Assembly: GCA_016802295.1 (NCBI GenBank)
Contig: JAESIW010000020.1
Span: forward strand, 3,021,964 to 3,085,963
DNA: 64,000 nt
DNA from: Brachionus rotundiformis
Lineage: Eukaryota > Rotifera > Eurotatoria > Ploima > Brachionidae
Reading direction: 5' to 3'
Shown here: piece by piece, positions 26,101 through 38,200 of the stretch
Layout: every line of letters begins with the position of its first letter
Numbering within the stretch: the stretch's first letter is position 1
Notes under the pieces: model-generated
The model's database searches: none
Seen by the model: only the letters and a program-made list of their open reading frames with translations
Told to the model about the DNA's origin: nothing
Translations under genes and position numbers: made by a program

Positions 26101-27844
26101 ACAAAATATTCTTTATATCTGTACGAGCAAATACTAATAGTTTTATTTACTAATTTTCTTATTTTATAAATCCTCTATTACTGTCCTGGTTAATTATTTT
26201 TAATTAGAGTACGGAGTATTTTTTGATTAAGTTAATAAGTTTTATATTTTAAAAAGATAACAAATCTAAATAAATTAATAATGTCTGACTGAATTAAATG
26301 AGCCTAAAACATTTGAAAAAAATAAAGAAAATTTAAAATAGCTTTCTATTTTCTTTTCTTTTTAGTTGAGCGTAGATAAAAAATTCAATTGACAAATCTG
26401 GATCAATATGTGTAAATAAAAATCAAGTCTTCAATAACAAAAAGTTCTAAAATTAAAATTTTATCTTAGATTAATAAGATAGATAGAAATGCATCGGCTC
26501 GGAGCCAGCGGTGCAATTATTTTTTTCTTTTTGCATAAAAATATTGAAAGTTTTAAATAGATAAAAAATATTATACACTATATAAATTAATCATTTTTGA
26601 AAAGCTTAATCAACCAAAACCAAAAAAAGCATCTCTAAATTTAATTGAAAGTGTCTGCAGCTTACCTTTTTGCTAGTGCTCCTTCTTTTTTCACTGGGAA
26701 ATGCAGAATGGGTGGCAAGAAATGACGAGCCATTTATTGTCTGATTGCTTTTGGACAAATTTGAATTTACGAGTGAAGAGTTGGTACTATTGGTAATAGT
26801 GTTGGGAGGCAGGCTCAAGCTCCCGTTAAGAACTGACGATGAGATGGCCTTTTTTTTAAGACTTGTAATTGCCGAAGAGTTGGATGAGATTTTTTTTACA
26901 GTGGCACCACTCTCGACCAACAGCTTGCGGAATTCTGGGTTGGGGTCGACGAATGTGATCACCTCTTTGCGGAAGCGATTTAAAGGCGTGAAAGAGTGAG
27001 CAGGCGGCAAGTCGAGAAAGTAGTTTATGGTGTATTTTTCAGTGGTACCATTAAAGTATATGTCGATTGGAAACTCGAATTCGCCATAGCCGTTTTCCTT
27101 GACGCAATAGGGCGGTTGGGTGCACTCTCTTATCGGGTTCTTGAAGGTCTCGTGAAGGTTGAAGACTACTTTGTGAACGACTTTGTCTATTTGTTGCCGC
27201 TCATCACCGGATCTCAAGTATAAGTTCCACTTGTAAATAAAATTGCCAATGGGCTCTTTTAGTGTGCTAGCTTTGTGGCCTATTTCGATCACAAATTGCA
27301 ATGCCTTTAATTAAAATTGATTTAATAAATTAGTTCAATTTTATTATCTATCAAATATAGTCCCAACCATTACCAAAATAAAAATAAAAATAGATATAAA
27401 ATTATTTGTCTTCTATTACTTTTTTTGTTTTTTTTCCAAGATAAATTTCACAATAAAAAAAAATAAATGAAATTTAACAAAATGTTTTTTTTCTGCTGAT
27501 TCTGCTAGCTATATCTGTGAAGAAATCTGATATTGGTACTGTTGAAATAGAAATAAAAGATTAAAATAAGAGATTTTTTTTTTAAGATTTTGACTTAGTT
27601 TTTATATTTTGTCTATTTAAAATTTTGTTGCCAAGTTATCGTGTGAAAATAAATAATTGATATTTTATTGAACAAAGGGCTCTAAACACCTAATTTAGAC
27701 TAAATGTGACTTAAACAATTAATAATTTGTTTTTTATTTTTGCCAACAAAAAGAAATGATAAGTATAAAAAAGATGGTTTTTGGTAAATGGGTAAACTAC
27801 GGGTGTGTTTGAACAGAGAGAAAGAATTTTTTTACTTCTGTCAT
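23163..27844 (-). CDS. MLLT3: AF9/ENL (YEATS and AHD domain protein)
   Basis: Chromatin reader of acyl-lysine that recruits AFF4/P-TEFb and DOT1L for transcription elongation. The YEATS exon 26666-27304 opens ALQFVIEIGHKAS and contains YKWNLYLRSGDE, KVVFNLHETFKNP and CTQPPYCVKENGYGEFEFPI, then YFLDLPPAHSFTPLNRFRKE, matching the AF9/ENL/ENY family. It ends KRRSTSKK at a GTAAGC donor, phase 0. The last exon (24587 to 23163, phase 0 after TTTTAAG) carries a long Ser/Lys-rich linker and the AHD: YIQRMLKLYDKIAS...FNFDLFTLDISVVEKLEGLV, which aligns with FDFDLFSLDETTVRKL. The ~2.1-kb intron is long for this region. A 9-nt first exon ATG ACA GAA at 27836-27844 with donor GTAAAA would give MTEALQF; this start is tentative. 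Total about 690 residues. Confidence 0.88.
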
Positions 27845-30800
27845 TATTTGGATCTTGACTGCTTGGAACAAGCTTGAAAATGTGCTATGAATGTTGTACT
27901 CTGTTTCCGTATCAGTTGTGTGCTAATAAAGTTTTTTTTAAATTACATTATTTTAAAAATAATTTTGACAAATGGTCCAAGAGACACTCTCTTGTTAATA
28001 TTTGGCTCTATAATTGGCTTCAAATGAACTCTTCTATTTTATTTTAGCACTCAAAATAAATAACATATCTAAAATAAAAAAATTAGTGTATTTTTAAGTT
28101 TTTATCCAACTTTTCCGTTTATGATATATTTTTAATTTTTTTAATTTTAAAAATTAAAATTTTTCACTTTTTGTGTTTTTTTTATAATAATTAAGCATAA
28201 TTATTGCCGCTCTCTCCTCTCATAGACCCATGATACTTTAATATTTTGTTATCCAAAAAATAGATGAAAATTAAATGCGTGCTTCAAAATTCTAGAGAAA
28301 AATTTCTATAATAAAATAGAAAAAAAAAAGAGAAAATTATACCAATATAATTTGCATTTTTTGCTTAAAAAATGTGTGTGTTTTAGCAAAGCAAAGTAAA
28401 TGAATATTAACTTGAGCTTAAAAATATTCAAAATGAGAGTAGATGAGAAGAGCACCGGGGCCCTCAACGAGTCCGCTAAACCCACAAAGCAAAATTCACT
28501 TCTATAGCTACTTTGAGTATGCTTTAGGTCGATGAAATAAATAATTAAATAATAATTATTTTTTAAAAATACGAGAAAAAATTTAATATTATAATATGAT
28601 GCATTTATTGCTTTCAAATGTCTTTGCTTATGCAGGTATTTAGAAGCAAGAGGCCTTAACTGTGCCAATTTTGCATAACTCAATTAATCTAGAGCAAAAT
28701 AATTTATCGATAAGATATGAGTTTTTATCGAACATTCGGTTAAAGCCTTAACTAATAAACATCATGTTAAAATTATTAATTTTTTTTAAATCATCTATAA
28801 ACAACATAATTTTTGTAATCTTTTTCAAATCTATCATTGATTTAGGAATAGATAAAGCCTTTGGAAAATTTAAAATTGGAAAAATGGTTCGGTTCAGAAC
28901 AATTTCATACAATGATGTTTTAATTTTTAAAATATTTACTTAGTCGGACTGGCAAAATCCAATACAGTTGACGCATGGTATGGCTTAGAAATTTATTTTT
29001 TCAATTAATTATCAAAAAATCTATTTGGTCTTAAATTAATTAAGAATTTGGCATTTAAACTTGAAACAAAAAAAAGTAAAAATATACACATTTTATAAGA
29101 TTGTATATTCTCAAATTACTACTTAATGTAATTCTAAAATGTAAAATAATTAATTTTTTCCTTGCTGAAAATGTTCATTAATTTTTCCGATTTCTAATCG
29201 AGATATGACTTCAAAATTAATTTTAAAAAATGCTGAATGAAACAAAAATTTGTTACTAATTAGACTTAAATATTTTGTTTAAAATATTTTACTTATTACA
29301 AGCATTTTTATTTAAAATTCTATTTTACATACTCTTTAACCCCTCGAAATTTAAAACATAATTACTTGGAATACAAATTAAAACAAATAATTTTTTTGTT
29401 TATCCTTGATAATTAATATAAATAATTATTTGACATTTTTAGCCTAATTTAGAACAAATTTAAAAAATATTCAAATAAAATACAGATTTTTTACTTGAAA
29501 ATAAAATATCGTTTATGCCACTCCTACTCAAATAGCTTTTTTCAATTAAAATGAAATTAAAAGATTTTATTTTTAACCAAATAATAATGTTAAACATTAA
29601 TAGTGATAATATAGAGCCGTGAAAAACATATCATATATCAAATTACTTGAATTATGATTTGGCAATATTTGTAGCATCGGTAAGCTTAGGAATATAAAAT
29701 AGAAATAAACTTCTCTAAGATAATAGATATATTTATTGAAAACATAATTTAATTAAATCGAGAATCTCCTGTCAAAATTATTAATTTTACACAAATTGCT
29801 TTGGAGTCACAGAACTTTATCGCCTTGGATGAAAAGTGTGAAACAAATTTATCAAATGAGTGAAAAATTATCGATTTAAAGGCTGCCAATTCTTGACTTT
29901 TGATAATCTTAAATTTTAAATTAAAAATTCCTTTATAAAAATCATAATTATATTTCTTGATTAGAAAAAACAAAAAAAATAAACTTGGAAAAACTGTGCT
30001 CTAAAATGTCATCAACTTAATTTATTATTACGCTTATTTTAACTGCGTTTTGCCAAAATCTAGCTTTACCTGAACAATAACTAACAAATATATAATTACT
30101 TCAGTAAGAAAAAATATAAAATTTTACCTTGGAACTTTTCCTACAAGTTTTAATTAAATAATTCTATCCTAGTCGGATAAAATCCGGTTTTCTCAATAGA
30201 AAGCAAATAATGATCAATTCAGACCTAGATAAAAAAAAGCTGTCTATGATGGCTGAAATATTTGACTACTTTTTAGCCAAATTAAATTCTTCAAAAAGCA
30301 TAATTGATTAGGCTAAGAATAAAATTGACAAATTCGCATGACAACCAGAACCAGAAGCATGTTCTAATCAAACTTAATTTATTAATTCTAACCGAGTCAA
30401 AAACTCTAATAAATTCATTAATATTTTAATATTTCTTTCCAAGAAAAATATTTAAAAGCTTAAATTTCTCAATTAATGCTATTTGATTTAATTTATTGTA
30501 AATGACAGATACTTGACATAGAATATTTCTAGACTATGGCTGTACAATTTGTCTTTCGAACAAAATAAAGTCCTTTTTTAAGACATAATCAACAAACAAA
30601 ATTCAATTATTCCCTTGATCTAACATGAGTACTAATATTATCATTTAAAATAACAATTACTTTTTTAAATTGAAATTAGAAATTAAAAAAATAATGTTCT
30701 AATTGTTGTCTTGTTCTAAATATAAGTGCATGATAAATGAACACAACAAAATTGGTATACAGCGCTACTTAAGAAAGAGAGCCTTTGACATGAGATATTT

Positions 30801-32351
30801 GAACAAAGAGAAAAGTTTTTTTCTTGATGACCAAGTTAGAATAAGAGCGCTTCGATAGGTCTCACAATAAATTTTATGCTAATTTTGCCAAGCATAAAAT
30901 CAAGATTATAAAGTTGGTTTAGATTTTTTCGTTTTGTTTTATCTAATAGCCTTTTAATTTTGAACTTAGCTTTATTATCATTGTAGGATACTTGCTCATT
31001 TATTTCGAGTGAAATGTTTGTTTTCCTATTTTTGTAGCTATCTTGGTTTTAACCTAAATTGAAATCGGTTAATCCATCAATAAGGTTATTAATTACAAAT
31101 TTAGTTTGAACAGTTAATTTACTTTTGCTTGATTTCATCAAATAATTACCGATTTGGTATAGAATATTTCCTAATAAACAATATTATATAAAATGCTGTA
31201 TGGTTTTTAAATATCTATTTAAGCATAAAATTATCAAAATTAAAGCAAGAAATAAGATGAAGAAGATTAAAAATTGTTTATAATAAAATGACGTCATTTA
31301 GCCGATGTTTCTTATTAAATTCATTCAAATCTTAATTTTAAACAACAAACAATTTTGTTCTTGAAAAAGGTTTTTTATTTTATTTTTTCATCTCAAATCA
31401 GTTTAATTATTTAGAATTTAAAATATAAATTTCAAAAGCCCTCAGGTTCCAAAAAAAACAAACACTTTTTCTCTTGAAATTAAAAATTTAAACAACAAAA
31501 TGATTCAATTCAATTGATATGTTTTAGTTTAGACATAATTTATCAAAACATAGAAAATAAATAATTTTGATCTAATTAATTTTTGAAATTAAAAATAACC
31601 AATAGTTTAAAATCGACTATAAACAATTAGTTTTATCATACTTTTAAACTTCTTTTGATATATATTTTGATTTAAGCAAATAAAATATCGTCAATATTTT
31701 GATTTTAATACTACTAATTAGCCATGAGCATAAAATAAAACAAATATTAAAAATCGTTGTGATATCCTAAAATAATTCAGGGAATTTTAATTTAGAAAAC
31801 ATTTGGGAAATTAAAATAAAATAATTAACTTTTTCGTTATTTTGAATATTTCCTTAAATAATTTAATGAAAGAGTTTTTTATATATATTTATGTTTTTTT
31901 TTTTATAAATTATGTGTTTATTTGAAAATAAATGTTTATTTATAAATTGAAATTACATATATTAAAATCAAATATTTGATTTTTGATCAGTATTGAAAAA
32001 AGTAAATAATATTTTATTTCAGTTTAAAAAAGTGTGTGTATAAAAGAGTGCTTTCAACCATTAAAGCTATAAGTTGCCAGAACAAAAAACCAAAAATTAC
32101 TTAATATCATGCAAATAAACTCAAAATTTAACTCTAAAACGTTTTAATATTTTTATGTCTTAAAATTAAAAATTAATGATTTTCATATCTTAATTTTTCC
32201 AAAATAATATTTATGATCAAATTTATCTTCAAAGCTTGAGTATTCTTATCTAATTTGTATCAAATTTATTCAAAAAATCTCATATTGATCATTTTGAAAT
32301 CATTTACCAAAAATAATTGAACACTTTCAGTATTTTTATTCGAAAATTCCT
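27845..32351. other. gene-poor AT-rich stretch
   Basis: A small GC-richer island at about 28440-28510 (GAGAAGAGCACCGGGGCCCT and flanks) stands out, but neither strand gives a recognisable product. On plus it reads VDEKSTGALNESAKPTKQNS before a stop; on minus it lies in an open frame of 125 codons with no family similarity. The remainder is AT-rich, and the last bases are the 3' flank of CLN6. Confidence 0.4.
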
Positions 32352-33391
32352 CTAAAACAAATTAAAATATTCTCTAAAATGTAACGAATAAACTGACCAC
32401 GGTTCTGGAACATAAATAAGACCAGGATATTTGATCCTCAATTGTGCATCATCCCACAGCCAATAACTCCACGAGCCAACCAAGACAAAAGTTACTTGGA
32501 ACATGTGGAACAAAAATTTTCCATTCTGATCCATTTTTCGCTTCTGGACTAGATTATAGAGCAACACTAGATGCATAAAGCCAATACTTAATATGAACAA
32601 AGGTGTAATTTGACCTTCAGTTACCAGGTACCTGGGGAAAATTTAAATAAATAAAATTCGCCAAATTATGATTAATCTGTTACCAGTAATAAACCGAACT
32701 GAATAAAAGGAGGAAATTTTTCAAAATTTGCTCTAAAATGGAGAATTGCGGATCAGGTTGATTTTGGCCAAGAAAACAGTTTGTGAAATAAATATTAATG
32801 CATAAGAAAAAAGGAATATACCACATGTAATGGCCAAGAACTTCGTCATAAAAATACAGCAACTCAAATGACTTGACCAAGGCTTTGGGTTCTAATTTTT
32901 TCATTATCGGATTGTCTTCGACTGACAAATGAAGTTGATAGCCTATCAAAGATAAACGATGGTTAATTGAATCGCCCACCAAATGAATGCTCGCTCCCAT
33001 GATAAAAAAAATTATGCACAAATTGACCAACATTTGGTTGGATTTTTTGGATGCTTTATTCATCAACTTTAAGAATAAAAACTTTTATTTGTTTAGCAAA
33101 AAATGAATATTTCTTACACTATAAAGACAAAACGGTGTTATTACGTTGTATGCCATGTGAAAATAGTCGCCAATACTCGGCATGCTCAAAGGAAACCAAT
33201 CTTGTGGCGAAATTAACTTTTAAAGTAAATTTAATTTCTGTCTTTATTTATTTTAGTCTTAAAACCATGGCTATAGGCCGGCCAAAATCAAGCAACCAGT
33301 TTTCCAAAGCGAATATTGACCATATAAGCCATTGAAACTTATTTTGATTATCGTTGTTCATTTGCTTTGAAGAATTAGTTTTTTTAGGCAT
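32352..33391 (-). CDS. CLN6: CLN6 transmembrane ER protein
   Basis: Polytopic ER protein that, with CLN8, exports lysosomal enzymes from the ER; its loss causes neuronal ceroid lipofuscinosis in mammals. Four exons, all in phase: 33266-33391, 33118-33216, 32684-33066 and 32352-32631, giving 295 residues against 311 in human. Introns are 49, 51 and 52 bp. Diagnostic blocks are [101 protein letters not shown] and [12 protein letters not shown]. Several hydrophobic segments match the family's seven predicted membrane passes. The third junction splits the Trp codon of YYW. The start has 5' flank shared with macoilin, which is transcribed away from it. Confidence 0.96.
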
Positions 33392-35260
33392 TTTTGATGT
33401 TAGTTTCTATTGAAAACAAAAATATATATTTCAAAGTACTTAATGATAAAAAATTATGAATAAAAATTTCTTTAAAAATAATTTTAAAAAATTTCACAAA
33501 TTTTTTGTTATCACTGAGATGGTTTATTTTATCAGCTTGATTTTATAATCTCAAATTGAAAAAAAAATTATCTTTATCTAAACAAATTTATTCTAAATTA
33601 ATATAATCAATAAAATCTTTGGAAAAATAAATAACACTCTCGTTATTAATCACAATTTTAAACTTCCTTAATTAAAATCACAATTAACATTAATTTTAAA
33701 TTAAAAAAAATTAATTAATTTAATATCCGATATTGTTAGCCTATTTTCAAAAATAAATATTCAGTTTCAATTTTTAGAAAATTTCTCAACTAAAATCTTA
33801 TTCAGAAATGATAAATTACAGATTCAAGTGAAAATTAATCTAATTTTTTTTGTTTTAACTCGTATAATTTTAATAATATTTTTATTTTTCTACTTTTAAA
33901 TTTTATTTTGTGGATTATCAAAATATTCTAAACATTTTTGATAAGCGAGCCAAAGAATTTTGGAAATGCTTTTCCAAATTGAAATAAATTTCTAATTGTC
34001 TTTGGCTAAAATAGATGATTGTTCAAAAAAGTAAACATGTTTTAATTTTCAAATGAGTACAAACTAAGTTATTAGATTTTAAATAGGCTTTAAATGTAAA
34101 AAATCATAAGTGGCTATGAAATAGTTCATTAATGTAGTTTATCTTCAGAAAATTAATTTGAAGACATATTCAGAATTAATGACAAGGGAAAAAGATTGGA
34201 ATAGCCTGTCTATCTCAAGACATTATTGTCAAACTTAGTATACATAATCTCCTTTTGCTGAAACTTAGTAAAAAAATAAATTTTAATCATGATATTTTAT
34301 CCAGGTTTTGAGTTTGCCATTTTCAAGAAAAAAATTGGAAATCTAGACGTTTTTTGCTTAAGACTATTAATTAAATTTTTAAAGTAGTGTTTATGTGCTC
34401 AAAAATGGTTTTACTCCCACGGATTTTTTGTCCGTTTGATGGTAGCAGACAATTTTTAAAATTTAGAACAAAGCTCTTATTTTCATTTATTTTAAAATGT
34501 AATAATAATATTTTTTATACAATATATATCATAATCAAGTAAGAAAAATAAGTTATATTTAGAAAAATTAATTGCTTAATTTTAAATATTTTTCATTTGT
34601 GTATGGTATTGTTCTATTTTTTAATAAGATTTGACACCAGTTATTAATTCATTTTGCCTTTAAAAACTGAATTAAATTTTTCAAAAATTTTCGTAAGGCA
34701 AATTAGATTAAAACGTTCATTTATTTATTTTAGTCAAATTTTGTTTATTAATGATAATTTATTACCATTATCATAAAAATTGAAATTATCGGGCTAAATA
34801 TACAAAAATTAATTTCAATTTTGTTCAATATGAATTGAATTTTTCCATTAATTTATTAACCGTTTGGTTATTGCAAATAATTTGAATAAATTAAATATTT
34901 TTCATAAATTATTTGCCCTAAACCAAAGTCGACAATTTTCGATATAGAGAACTCTACATCGAAATAGTGCAAATTATGTACTCTGTTCTCTCAAATTTTC
35001 CTATTATTTTAAAATTATGAAGACGATTTAAATTTATGTTCTTTAATGTATGTGTATGTGTTATTTCTTCCTCGACACCAATCTTGATGATGTATTAAAA
35101 TTTGAAGTTACATTTTACTCCCTTTGCTGAATTACTTTCCTAATTATTCAATTATTTTTTTCCAAAATAAAGATAATTTATTTTTATTCGAAAAATATCC
35201 CACTCAATCGCGAACTTTTCTTTCACTTAAACAAAACAAAAAACTTTTGATGATACAATA
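33392..35260. other. divergent promoter region between CLN6 and macoilin
   Basis: About 1.9 kb of AT-rich sequence between two divergent start codons. No conserved element is recognised. A patch near 34180-34260 (GGGAAAAAGATTGGAATAGC) is GC-richer but unidentified. Confidence 0.5.
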
Positions 35261-38200
35261 ATGAAGAGAAGAAATGCCGATTCGACCAAGCATCGAAAGC
35301 AATTTACAGCAAGAAAATGTAAATTTACCGAAGGAATGTATGGCAGGTGAGTGCAATACACAACTTAATATAAGGCTAAAAATAGGTGTGTCACAGTTAG
35401 ATTTTTGCCAAAATTGCCAAACTTCATAGTACTTCACCAATTAAGAACTCTTTTGACAGAGTTAAAATCAATTTACCACGAGAACGCATACAGACTCTAA
35501 ATATTTATTTAGTTCAACCATTTGGAAGCATTAGATTAATTTTAAGAATAAAAAATAGGAATAAACTGCAAAAGTATGAGTGAAAAAGCCTTGTTCTGAA
35601 TTCTTGACAATTAACAGATATAATTTTTTTATTTGAAAAAGTTACAAATAAACACTATCCTGATTAAATGGTTTAAATAAATTTTTACCATAATTTTATT
35701 TTTTACCACTAATAGATCAAAGAACATTAAAATTAATTTTCTTGATGAATTTTTTACCACAATAAGGCAAATTTAGAATAATTTTTCCAACTACTTTTTT
35801 GCTAAATTATTTTATGGAACCATTTGGTTAAAAAAAATTGATGATGATATCTATTAGTCCGTGTTTCTGAATTTAGATTATGATGAGTCGAATGCAAGAC
35901 TGATATATTTTTAAGAGTTGTAGTAGAATAATACTGCGACCCTATTAGGTTAAGCTTCTTCCAAACTATGGCAGTAAAATACCGGGGTTAGTTTTGAAGA
36001 TAATGACTAATTCCGAATTGGCGATGTACTGAGGTAGACTATTCCAAACATTATTTATTTGAGGGAAACCCCTAGGCTACTCAGAATGGAATAAAGTACT
36101 TCTTTTTAGCCTAACGATTATTAAAAAGGATCAAAAATTATTTAAATATTTTTCGAGTAGAACTTTCTTTCTCTAACTATACTTTTGTTATGTCTTCTCA
36201 AGCTATACGACTGATTCCGAGAATAATTTACACCATTTTCAAAATTGATAATTTCATATCTTTTAATAATTTTAAAATATTTGATTAAGTCTATCCTCAT
36301 CTGTTTTATTTTGAGATTAGTAAAATTAAAATTATTTTCTTGGTAAATTTTTTTTCGTTTTCAGTAAGAAAAATTTAATGTCTCTGAAAAAACACCTAAG
36401 ATTTTTTTGATAAGAAATTACATTTTAATTAGGATTAAAATAAATATTCATAGCCTTATCTAAAAGAAAACAAGAGTGTTATTCTTGGTAGAAGTTTAAA
36501 AATTTAAATTTACAAAAGATTCAATTCAATTATTTCGAATTTATTTTTTTTTTTGCTTTATCTAGTATTTTGAATTTTGAACGGGATTTTCTGCGACCAA
36601 AAAATTAAAAGAATTAAGAAAATTCAATAAATTAAAAAAAAATTTTACATTAAAAGAATAAATGATTTACTCCAAATTCAAAAAACTATTAAAATACAAA
36701 TAAATTAAATTTTTTAAATTTATAATTTTTAGCAACTCATTTGTCTATATGAAATTTTTACTCCTATGGTCATTAATCATGATTGCCGATTATGTTTTGG
36801 AATTTCGTTTCGAATTTTTGTGGCCATTCTGGTTACTTTTGCGCAGCCTTCATGACTCCATAAAGTATCAAGGAATTGTAATTTAATCGTAAAATTTTAT
36901 ATTTTTAAAAAACTTTTAATTTTTGCCAAGATTTTCGCGGTATTTTTTGCTTCGATTGCATTTTTCTCCGATCTAGTATGCTACATGTTTATACCAGTCC
37001 ATTGGCTTTTTTTTATAGCCAGCACATACGTTTGGGTGCAATATGTATGGCACACTGACAAAGGCATCTGCTTGTCCACTGTATTTTTATGGTTGTTTTT
37101 TGTTTATATTGAGGCCTATCTGCGGCTAAATAATTTCAAAACAAGTGATCTCTGCCGACCTTTTGCAGCCCACTGCATTGGTTACCCAATAGTTACTCTT
37201 GGCTTTGGCTTTAAAAGCTACATTAACTACAAATACCGACTCAAAAAGCAAAAAAAAATTCAAAAACAAAATGATTTCTATCATTCACTAGTTAAAAAGG
37301 CATTGCCTTTGGAATTTCAGCTCAAAGAATCGGACTCTGATCAAGAAATCTCAACCAAGGAAGCAAATACCGAAATTGTTTCCAAAATTGCCAAATCCTC
37401 TAAAACAAATATTTTTTCTACTGCTTTGTCATATTATCTGCATAGCAACCAACCAAGTAGTAGCTCGACAGAAAACATTGTAGCCGATGTTTTTCCCTAC
37501 ATTCAGCAAAAAGACTCTGTAAATACGAAAAAAAATAATGAAAAAAATTTTAGTCAAAAATGTAATAATTCTGAATCTGCGGATTTTAGCAAAGCAAATT
37601 TTAGTACTAAGCAATATTCGAATTGTAGCATAAAATCAAGTAAGCAATTGAACAGTGCAAATAGGTCAGAAACTAATGACCAAGTAAATGGACTCAATTT
37701 GCCATCTTTTTCAATCCAGTCTTTGGCATTGACACAAAATAGCTACCAAAATCAGAATGGAGATGTTAATCTAAATGGTATTAATGTAAATAGTAATGGA
37801 AATCTTGTTTTAATGAGCAATGGATCATCTAAAAACAATTCTAACCACAACCGTTCATCTTCAAACACCTTTATCCCAAATAATACGAATCACACGAATA
37901 TAAATATTAATATGACTATAAATACAACTGCTATAGCAACAGCTACTGCTACGGCTACCAACAATCCGCAAAATCAAACTAACAATTCGAATACATTTTC
38001 AAACACTTCAAGCAATAATACAAAAAAAAATAAAAATAAAGACAACAAAAGCTTGACTATCACAAATAACAGGCAAGGTAATGGAAAAATTCCGGACGAT
38101 TCTGCAAATGAATGTAATTACAAGCAAGAGCTTATCAATAGGTAAAAATTAAATTTTCAATTGGTAGTTATTTAAAAATTTGCTAACTAAAATTAAATTT

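Noticed and set aside
28306..28683. 125-codon minus ORF
   Set aside because: No domain, composition typical of AT-rich noise apart from a short GC island; not supported as a gene.
33051..33335. Plus-strand ORF opposite CLN6
   Set aside because: Antisense of CLN6 exons 1-2 and their introns.
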